From IMG/VR virus record IMGVR_UViG_3300030616_000506, positions 62,001-126,000 of that record: a stretch of 64,000 nt of DNA; one strand, given 5' to 3'. A program made the translations under genes and the position numbers. Position 1 is the stretch's first letter; each line of letters begins with the position of its first letter. This stretch comes from a virus. Of this stretch, positions 58,655 through 64,000 are shown piece by piece. The notes under the pieces were generated by a model. The model did not search any database. It was given only the letters and a program-made list of their open reading frames with translations, and had not been told where the DNA came from.

Positions 58655-59200
58655 TTATATCTCCTTATACTCTCCATATAAATTCTTTTTACAGTAATTC
58701 AATTTAATCTTATTATATTGTTTTAAGACTGATGTAGTGGATACGGGAGTAAACTCATTGACATCTACTCCTACATTAATGATAGGAATACTGGGATTAC
58801 TCTTTAATAACTTGAACTTCCACTTCTCATGGATATGTCCACAGATTACAAAGTCACAGATAGGTAATATCTCTGGAGGATGATGTTGTACAAATACATC
58901 CTTACCTCCAAAGAACATCATGGCTTTATCAATATAAGTTTTAACTCCATTATTCATATCGTGATTTCCTCTGATGTGTACGATACTACCATTTAATTTC
59001 TGTTCAAATAATCTACCATTATCCTGACCCTTAAAGGCAAAGTCTCCAACATGATAAACTAAATCATCTTTACTAACAACATTATTCCATCTCTTAATAA
59101 TCTCTTCATTCATATGATTTACATTCTTGAATGGTCTATTGGTATACTTAATAATATTGTCATGGTCAAAGTGACAATCTGCAGAAAAATATATTTTCAT
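58655..59200 (-). CDS. Calcineurin-like metallophosphoesterase
   Basis: A 181-residue dimetal phosphoesterase: MKIYFSADCHFDHDNI (D, H, D), VYHVGDFAF, IRGNHD and ICGHIHEKW, all canonical. It belongs to the small phage/bacterial group that hydrolyses cyclic or 2',3'-phosphates or pyrophosphates. Start taken at ATG 59200; a TTG two codons earlier is possible. Substrate unknown. Confidence 0.9.
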   Translation of the reverse strand: MKIYFSADCHFDHDNIIKYTNRPFKNVNHMNEEIIKRWNNVVSKDDLVYHVGDFAFKGQDNGRLFEQKLNGSIVHIRGNHDMNNGVKTYIDKAMMFFGGKDVFVQHHPPEILPICDFVICGHIHEKWKFKLLKSNPSIPIINVGVDVNEFTPVSTTSVLKQYNKIKLNYCKKNLYGEYKEI

Positions 59201-59206
59201 TTTCAA

Positions 59207-59311
59207 TCACTTCCAAAATTGTTTCATTATACATCTATAATGTCCAACTGTCATGCCTATGTGATAAGTATCATCACCTAATGATTTACCACATATATCA
59301 CATTTATCCAT
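59207..59311 (-). CDS. Tiny zinc-finger peptide
   Basis: A 34-residue frame, MDKCDICGKSLGDDTYHIGM, with CDIC, H, and a later H/C (GHYRC), a minimal treble-clef-like unit. Fills a 110-base gap between the phosphoesterase and the glycosylase. Confidence 0.55.
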   Translation of the reverse strand: MDKCDICGKSLGDDTYHIGMTVGHYRCIMKQFWK

Positions 59312-59316
59312 TTACA

Positions 59317-59733
59317 TTACTCCCATTTATAAGGTAAGTCATCTGGAATATCCCAATTATACTTACCATAAAACTCTTTATCCTTTCTTAATAGATTACT
59401 CTTATGAGCATCATGGAAATCTTTTCTACCAAGCCAAGGGGGATACTTAACTATCGCAGGACATCCTAACAATGTCATGTTGTTTTTATATCCTCTTTTA
59501 ATCCATTCTTCAACTATTACATTATGATATTCTATCAATGCAGGTAAATAATCATACCATAGGTATATGGCAGGATGATTACCCCAAGCAACATCTGAAG
59601 CATCTTTACCATTCTTAATTTGCATTATCACATTTATTATTTGTCTTGCTTCTACTCTCTGCTTACCTAATCTTCTATAGTCTAAACATTCAGCTGACTT
59701 TTTAAAATCAGCATATGGTAAAAAGGTTTGCAT
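59317..59733 (-). CDS. Pyrimidine-dimer DNA glycosylase-like protein (MSMEG_6728 family)
   Basis: A 138-residue protein beginning MQTFLPYADFKKSAECLDYR, then RLGKQRVEARQIINVI and WGNHPAIYLWYDYLPALIEY, the full signature of the PDDG/MSMEG_6728 family. Related to T4 endonuclease V, it may remove UV dimers or act on DNA by another route. Common in phage and archaeal-virus genomes. Start at 59733 has GGAGATG upstream. Confidence 0.87.
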   Translation of the reverse strand: MQTFLPYADFKKSAECLDYRRLGKQRVEARQIINVIMQIKNGKDASDVAWGNHPAIYLWYDYLPALIEYHNVIVEEWIKRGYKNNMTLLGCPAIVKYPPWLGRKDFHDAHKSNLLRKDKEFYGKYNWDIPDDLPYKWE

Positions 59734-59775
59734 ATTACATCTCCTGTACAAATACTATCTCAATAATCTTAGGTA

Positions 59776-60021
59776 TTAAAGCTCTTCTATCATTAATTTG
59801 TCCTTGCTTATTTTCATTACACATTTTTTATCTATTGCTCCATACTTATGGGGATTTTCTGACTTTAACATCTTAACATAATAGAACTCTTCTCCATCAT
59901 CTCCTATTATGTATCCATAATGATCATCCCAAACTAAACCTACCCATCCACAATCTTCATCTCCAGGTATAGAATATAGATAAGTAGTCTTTAATACTCT
60001 AAAGTAATCACCCTTTTTCAT
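59776..60021 (-). CDS. SH3-like small protein with MV-type tail
   Basis: An 81-residue protein: KKGDYFRVLKTTYLYSIPGD, barrel-like strands, and the tail SKDKLMIEEL. Its stop is TAA with no overlapping next start, so the tail is not a by-product of coupling here. Member of the clustered SH3-like family. Confidence 0.62.
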   Translation of the reverse strand: MKKGDYFRVLKTTYLYSIPGDEDCGWVGLVWDDHYGYIIGDDGEEFYYVKMLKSENPHKYGAIDKKCVMKISKDKLMIEEL

Positions 60022-60263
60022 AATGATGCAACCATAGCCTCATCTTCCGTTAATTCTGTAGCACATTTATCCCAATAGTATCTGCTACAATATATTATTC
60101 CTATATTTCCTTCTATAGGATCTACATATAATTTATACTTAAGACTAACTCCATACATACAACCATCAGGTTGATGTTTTACTCCTGCTAATCTAATCAC
60201 ATAATGCTCTTCTCTGAAAGTATCATTGTATCTATAATATCTACCTATCTTCATTGATGTCAT
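60018..60263 (-). CDS. SH3-like small protein with MV tail
   Basis: An 81-residue protein: MKIGRYYRYNDTFREEHYVI, strand-rich, ending TEDEAMVASL. Overlaps both neighbours by ATGA. Same family as the next genes. Confidence 0.6.
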   Translation of the reverse strand: MTSMKIGRYYRYNDTFREEHYVIRLAGVKHQPDGCMYGVSLKYKLYVDPIEGNIGIIYCSRYYWDKCATELTEDEAMVASL

Positions 60264-60493
60264 AAACTATCAACAATTAATTCATCAAGAGTATCATAAA
60301 ATTTAAACATCTGATGCCAACCAAATTCACTGTCTCCTTTCCATATCCAATGATACTTAACTTTAGGATTATGGGGATAATTTGATTTTATTAATTCATA
60401 TTTATAAACTACTTTACACTCTTTAAATATCTTACCTACTATATAAAAACCTATTTTATCTATTTTAAAATACTTTCCTTCTTTAGATTTCAT
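60260..60493 (-). CDS. SH3-like small protein with MV-type tail
   Basis: A 77-residue protein: EGKYFKIDKIGFYIVGKIFK opens the barrel; it ends LDELIVDSL. The start overlaps the upstream gene by 11 bases. Confidence 0.58.
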   Translation of the reverse strand: MKSKEGKYFKIDKIGFYIVGKIFKECKVVYKYELIKSNYPHNPKVKYHWIWKGDSEFGWHQMFKFYDTLDELIVDSL

Positions 60494-60761
60494 ACATCAT
60501 CATCTCATCTAATAGATTTTTACCTAAATAAGATAGTAACTTTTTCTTATTATTAAATCTGACAGATACATTCTTATCATCATCTGCACTTATTAAAATA
60601 ACTTCATAATCATCATCAACACCACCATGAATAACTAATGATAATCTATTATCCTTTAATTTATAAACCCATAAATAGTAATCATAATTAACCACATAGA
60701 ATACATCTGGATATATTAAATTAATTAATTCTTCTACTTCATTACATATTCTATTCTTCAT
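60483..60761 (-). CDS. Hypothetical protein in the SH3-like array
   Basis: A 92-residue strand-rich protein with an acidic middle (GGVDDDYEVILISADDDKN) and a C-terminal helix LSYLGKNLLDEMMMYEI that lacks the MV tail. Possibly a divergent member or an inserted gene. Confidence 0.55.
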   Translation of the reverse strand: MKNRICNEVEELINLIYPDVFYVVNYDYYLWVYKLKDNRLSLVIHGGVDDDYEVILISADDDKNVSVRFNNKKKLLSYLGKNLLDEMMMYEI

Positions 60762-60997
60762 AATAGTTCAACCATAACTTCTTCATAAGATAGTTTCTTA
60801 CAAATTTCATTCTTGAAGTTTAAACCAATCCATCTATCTCCCCACATCCATTGAAGTTTTCCAATAGTTTTTATTATTTTAAATTTATATTGATTAATTT
60901 TATTTTTATTTATAATTTTTAATATATAAACTCCGTGTAAATATCTAGACTCATATAATATATAGTCTCCTATCTCAAATTTATCATAGGGTCTCAT
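60758..60997 (-). CDS. SH3-like small protein with MV tail
   Basis: A 79-residue protein: FEIGDYILYESRYLHGVYIL, basic strands and LSYEEVMVELL. ATGA overlaps at both ends. Confidence 0.62.
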   Translation of the reverse strand: MRPYDKFEIGDYILYESRYLHGVYILKIINKNKINQYKFKIIKTIGKLQWMWGDRWIGLNFKNEICKKLSYEEVMVELL

Positions 60998-61386
60998 ATC
61001 TTATCAACTATATTTGCATCTATTACATAAGTAAAGTCATGATACATTCTTATTGAATACTTATAATCATCATTCTCTATATCATTTGTATAAGATAATC
61101 TATTAACTACCCAATCAAAATCCTTTTTATTAAGTAAACCAAATGAGCCTAAACTATAATATTCTCCATAAAACTTTTTATTATAAGATAACTTTAAATC
61201 AGCTCTATTCATTAAGTTCTTAACTAATGGCATAGATATATCTATAGCCTCAGGATTTATTGTTAAATATACTCCTCCCCAATTCTTATCATCATTACTC
61301 TTATATATAGTTCCCCATATATTACCAGTTATCTTTTCATTATCACTTTTTCTAGTGATTATATATTCCCCTATCTTTTTCTTCAT
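60994..61386 (-). CDS. Hypothetical protein
   Basis: A 130-residue protein with alternating strands (GEYIITRKSDNEKITGNIWG) and helices (MPLVKNLMNRADLK). It ends DANIVDKI, loosely like the tail family. Unknown. Confidence 0.55.
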   Translation of the reverse strand: MKKKIGEYIITRKSDNEKITGNIWGTIYKSNDDKNWGGVYLTINPEAIDISMPLVKNLMNRADLKLSYNKKFYGEYYSLGSFGLLNKKDFDWVVNRLSYTNDIENDDYKYSIRMYHDFTYVIDANIVDKI

Positions 61387-61395
61387 ACTAACTCC

Positions 61396-62307
61396 CTAAA
61401 TTAATCTATGTAAGATATAAGGTGATACTTCCTCTCTAAATTTAGAATAAGCCTTTGAGTTATTTTCATATACTTTCTTAACATTATCTATAATATCTTC
61501 CAATAATCCAATAGCTCTATCATCTAATTGTCCTAACATAAATCTATCATCATCACTTAATCCTGCACCAAGAACAATTCTATAACCATAATAAGCATCT
61601 TTTTTACTAAAGTTTAAATTTATTAAATCAGATTCAATTGATACCCTCATTTTATCATAATTTATAATAGATAAATCTTGTATACCTTCACTATAATTAT
61701 TTTCAATCTTAATCCTATTAGTATTTAATTTTATTTCATTATCCTTTAAATCTATATCCCTCCATGCTAATGCACATTTCCTAAATGCTCTAAATATTTC
61801 TTTCTTATCCTCTTTTTTTATGTAATCCTCTATATCAGGATTTCTTTCTACTATATATAAGATAGCTTTAAAGTCATCCATCATCTTTGTTGCATCTTTA
61901 TCATGTTGTCTATAACTCCAATAGTAATATCTATCATTAGGTTTAAAGGCTAATCCTCTAGAATTTAACCATAATTCTTTTTCCCATGTAGATTCCTTTA
62001 CCTTATCGGATATCTTTATATTTGTTTCTATTCTACCCGATATTATTCCATGAAAGGATTTAAAGTATAATTCCCTAAATGAATTCCTAATATTACTTAA
62101 GCTATTCTCTCCCCTCATATATGTATTAACTTCATCTATTAAACTTTCTAATCCCTCTACTTCATTTGTATTATCTATAATAAACTTTTCTGTTATTTTC
62201 TCTTTCTTTTCCTTTATATCATTTATTTGATTTTCTAGTTTATCCTTCTCTAAATCAAGTTCTTCTATTTTTTTATTTACATCTTCTATCTTTTTATTTA
62301 TATCCAC
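61396..62307 (-). CDS. Coiled-coil protein
   Basis: A 303-residue protein. Residues 1-48 form a strong coiled coil (NKKIEELDLEKDKLENQIND). The remainder is helical and Lys/Asp-rich with no recognised domain (KAILYIVERNPDIEDYIKK). It interrupts the SH3-like array. It follows AGGAGGT. Perhaps a scaffold or internal virion protein. Confidence 0.6.
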   Translation of the reverse strand: MDINKKIEDVNKKIEELDLEKDKLENQINDIKEKKEKITEKFIIDNTNEVEGLESLIDEVNTYMRGENSLSNIRNSFRELYFKSFHGIISGRIETNIKISDKVKESTWEKELWLNSRGLAFKPNDRYYYWSYRQHDKDATKMMDDFKAILYIVERNPDIEDYIKKEDKKEIFRAFRKCALAWRDIDLKDNEIKLNTNRIKIENNYSEGIQDLSIINYDKMRVSIESDLINLNFSKKDAYYGYRIVLGAGLSDDDRFMLGQLDDRAIGLLEDIIDNVKKVYENNSKAYSKFREEVSPYILHRLI

Positions 62308-62317
62308 ATTTTACCTC

Positions 62318-62557
62318 CTATAAACTCTCAACTATCATTTCATCTTTACTTATCTTTTTATAATCCCAAGCATCCTTATGACAAGTTATTCCTATTAATC
62401 TACTGTGCCTCATAAATTCATTAGTTATAATACTAGTAAATATCTGTTTTAGTTTAACTTCTATTAAATTATTATATTGTTTTACTGACTCAATATAAAT
62501 AAATGATTTATATTTACCATCTGGATATATATAGTATTCTCCCTTTTTAGGTATCAT
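62318..62557 (-). CDS. SH3-like small protein with MV-type tail
   Basis: A 79-residue protein: PKKGEYYIYPDGKYKSFIYI and the tail ISKDEMIVESL. The stop is TAG, followed by a separate AGGAGGT for the next gene, so the tail is not forced by coupling. Confidence 0.62.
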   Translation of the reverse strand: MIPKKGEYYIYPDGKYKSFIYIESVKQYNNLIEVKLKQIFTSIITNEFMRHSRLIGITCHKDAWDYKKISKDEMIVESL

Positions 62558-62784
62558 AGTAATTCAACCATAGCCTCATCTTTAGATAATTTCTTTAAAT
62601 CAAAAGCATATCTTTTTATACCATTAGTATGATTTATAAAATATTCTCCATATATATTTGGTATATATAATAATGGACATATTAAGTAGTAATCAGTATC
62701 TACTTCCTCCTTTATGATTCCATATATAGGATTATCTTTATATGGATAATCTGATTTAACTAAATCTCCTTTCTTAAATTTCAT
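62554..62784 (-). CDS. SH3-like small protein with MV tail
   Basis: A 76-residue protein: FKKGDLVKSDYPYKDNPIYG, the GDxV start of KOW/SH3 barrels, and the tail SKDEAMVELL. ATGA overlaps at both ends. Confidence 0.64.
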   Translation of the reverse strand: MKFKKGDLVKSDYPYKDNPIYGIIKEEVDTDYYLICPLLYIPNIYGEYFINHTNGIKRYAFDLKKLSKDEAMVELL

Positions 62785-63008
62785 AATAACTCTACCATTA
62801 CTTCATCTCTATTTGCTATCCTTAAACATTTATCATCAAACAATTCTGTTCTTCCTTTAATCCTTCCATTTAGAAATCTAACAATATATGGATATTTTTT
62901 AATTGGATATACATCTATTATTTCTGCTATTAATCCAACTTGATTCCTATAATATGTAACCTTTGGATGAAGTATTATCTTCACATAATCTCCTACTTTA
63001 TACTTCAT
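62781..63008 (-). CDS. SH3-like small protein with MV tail
   Basis: A 75-residue protein: YKVGDYVKIILHPKVTYYRN, then VGLIAEIIDVYPIKKYPYIV, the clearest KOW-like barrel of the set, and the tail NRDEVMVELL. Very similar tail to its neighbours. Confidence 0.66.
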   Translation of the reverse strand: MKYKVGDYVKIILHPKVTYYRNQVGLIAEIIDVYPIKKYPYIVRFLNGRIKGRTELFDDKCLRIANRDEVMVELL

Positions 63009-63247
63009 AACAATTCTACCATTACTTCATCTTTATTCTTAATAAAAGTTATATCTATTACTGATGAATCTAAATTAAAATGTCCTTTTTCTCCTACATC
63101 CCAAACACTATTCTCATCAGCATATATAACTTTACAATAAGGAAATTTATTTATTCTTGTATTATATTCTAATACTACAAAATATACTTCAAATGATTTG
63201 TAATATTTATATATAGCCTTTATATAATCTCCCTTTTTAAATTTCAT
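63005..63247 (-). CDS. SH3-like small protein with MV tail
   Basis: An 80-residue protein: FKKGDYIKAIYKYYKSFEVY opens the barrel; it ends NKDEVMVELL. ATGA overlaps at both ends. Confidence 0.64.
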   Translation of the reverse strand: MKFKKGDYIKAIYKYYKSFEVYFVVLEYNTRINKFPYCKVIYADENSVWDVGEKGHFNLDSSVIDITFIKNKDEVMVELL

Positions 63248-63483
63248 AAATTAAACACCATTATTTCATCATCAGTTAACTTCCTATCAATTTCCTCTTC
63301 AGATAATAAAAACTCAAACTCAGTGTTAACATAACTTGAATTTAGTATCTTAACTAGATAGGGATATTTTCTATCCTTTCTTAATTTAGTTACTATTGCT
63401 ACCTTATTCTCAAATCCATCATAAATTGTTTTTCCTATTAATATATAATCATTTAATTTATATAATAGTTTCTTGAATCTCAT
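63244..63483 (-). CDS. SH3-like small protein with MV tail
   Basis: A 79-residue protein: LNDYILIGKTIYDGFENKVA, then KYPYLVKIL as in its neighbour's KYPYIVRFL, and the tail TDDEIMVFNL. ATGA overlaps at both ends. Confidence 0.64.
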   Translation of the reverse strand: MRFKKLLYKLNDYILIGKTIYDGFENKVAIVTKLRKDRKYPYLVKILNSSYVNTEFEFLLSEEEIDRKLTDDEIMVFNL

Positions 63484-63671
63484 AACATCTCTACCATAAT
63501 TTCATCATTAGATAATTTTTTATAATCAACACTATCACTAAAATAAATCTTTGTATTAGGATTAAATAATGATTCCCCTTCATAGCAATAAATATAATTA
63601 CTCTCTATTATAGTAATTCTAAATAATTCTCCTTCATGATTTTTAATTACATCTCCTTCTTTAAACTTCAT
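63480..63671 (-). CDS. SH3-like small protein with MV tail (short)
   Basis: A 63-residue, shortest member: FKEGDVIKNHEGELFRITII and the tail SNDEIMVEML. Confidence 0.62.
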   Translation of the reverse strand: MKFKEGDVIKNHEGELFRITIIESNYIYCYEGESLFNPNTKIYFSDSVDYKKLSNDEIMVEML

Positions 63672-63964
63672 AATAATTCTACCATTAATTCTTCCTTTAA
63701 TTTATTAATGTCATTAACCTTAAACCATCTCCTATGTAAAGCAGGAAATATAAAACTTAAATTTATAGGGAGATTCCAGTATGTTATATCATTTGTATTA
63801 ATTTTACTATCATTAGTTTTCTTATATAAAACTTTAACTTCAACATAATTAAAATCTGCTCCAGCCATATACCTTTTCTTTAATTCTAATATCCTTCTAA
63901 TCTCTAACACAAATATATTAACCTTATTATCATCTACTTGTGCAATTATATCTCCTATTTTCAT
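63668..63964 (-). CDS. Small protein with MV tail in the SH3-like array
   Basis: A 98-residue protein: MKIGDIIAQVDDNKVNIFVL then a longer basic middle (ILELKKRYMAGADFNYVEVK) and the tail KEELMVELL. The N-terminal GDII fits the family; the middle is divergent. Confidence 0.6.
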   Translation of the reverse strand: MKIGDIIAQVDDNKVNIFVLEIRRILELKKRYMAGADFNYVEVKVLYKKTNDSKINTNDITYWNLPINLSFIFPALHRRWFKVNDINKLKEELMVELL

Positions 63965-64000
63965 AAAAATTCAACCATAAGACTATCCAGTATATCATCT
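63961..64000 (-). CDS. C-terminus of another MV-tail protein (5' end outside window)
   Basis: The last 40 bases encode DDILDSLMVEFL and a TGA that overlaps the ATG of the next gene. It carries the tail motif, so the array continues beyond the window. Confidence 0.6.
   Translation of the reverse strand, partial: DDILDSLMVEFL

Noticed and set aside
62318-63964. MV tails as ssrA-like degradation tags
   Set aside because: The tails end in Leu-Leu or similar but vary too much at the last three positions, and no protease adaptor is visible. Not excluded, only unsupported.
1-64000. tRNA genes, rRNA, CRISPR arrays, insertion sequences
   Set aside because: Reading by eye showed no cloverleaf with a T-loop motif, no regularly spaced repeats and no transposase. 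A tRNAscan or CRISPR search could still find something divergent.
1-64000. Borg identity
   Set aside because: One-strand layout and archaeal genes fit, but the perfect tandem repeats and methane-oxidation or cytochrome genes that mark Borgs were not seen.

Overview
The window is an AT-rich stretch (roughly 30% GC by eye) in which every supportable gene lies on the minus strand. Genes are packed end to end, mostly with ATGA or TAATG stop/start overlaps. No stretch of 300 bases lacks a gene, and I see no rRNA, tRNA, CRISPR array or IS element. The replication genes are of archaeal type: a family-B DNA polymerase, a PriS-like archaeo-eukaryotic primase, a RadA-like recombinase with an N-terminal SWIM finger, a DHH (RecJ/GAN-like) phosphoesterase and an XPF/ERCC4 nuclease. 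An eS17 ribosomal protein, a family restricted to archaea and eukaryotes, lies among them. Phage-type genes are also present (Gp88 family, phage-type COOH-NH2 ligase, MazG, PDDG-like glycosylase, free-standing homing endonucleases). The likely source is a large virus or giant extrachromosomal element of an anaerobic archaeon. No capsid, portal or terminase gene is visible, so 'virus' is an inference.

Region 1 (1-25.6 kb) is one long surface-glycan operon. It holds a nonulosonic (sialic/legionaminic-type) acid set: a NeuC-like epimerase, NeuB, NeuA, a DegT aminotransferase, an N-acetyl-sugar amidotransferase, an acetyltransferase, a formyltransferase and a PIG-L deacetylase. It also holds what looks like a heptose route: split transketolase, GmhA-like isomerase, PfkB/HldE-like kinase, HAD phosphatase and nucleotidyltransferase. 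Five radical-SAM enzymes, sugar epimerases and reductases, methyltransferases and glycosyltransferases are interspersed, and a LAGLIDADG endonuclease is inserted between two genes.

Region 2 (25.6-31 kb) carries an Hsp20 chaperone, a class II (B12) ribonucleotide reductase with glutaredoxin and an NrdR-like zinc ribbon, a sulfotransferase-like protein, a mannose-6-phosphate-isomerase-type cupin, MazG and several tiny zinc-ribbon or membrane proteins.

Region 3 (31-40 kb) carries two paralogous gingipain/caspase-type (clan CD, C25-like) protease genes, each preceded by a small partner gene. It also has an Ig/CARDB-like protein, small membrane proteins, a FeoA-like protein, a sulfatase-superfamily enzyme, a cold-shock protein, a COOH-NH2 ligase and two glycosyltransferases separated by an HNH endonuclease.

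Region 4 (40-54 kb) is the replication and recombination block, with PolB, primase, 3'-5' exonuclease, ERCC4 nuclease, C2H2 protein, eS17, SWIM-RadA, DHH protein and a probable ssDNA-binding protein. A collagen-like membrane-anchored protein and a minimal HExxH membrane protease lie in the same block.

Region 5 (54-64 kb) holds many small genes: zinc ribbons, membrane proteins, Gp88, a metallophosphoesterase, a PDDG-like glycosylase and an array of about a dozen 75-80-residue SH3-barrel-like proteins. These share a C-terminal tail of the form Asp/Glu-x-hydrophobic-Met-Val-x-x-Leu. Similar tails occur on unrelated proteins elsewhere in the window. Some cases fit a nucleotide-level translational-coupling signal, while others do not. 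This tail and the duplicated protease cassette are the best candidates for something undescribed.
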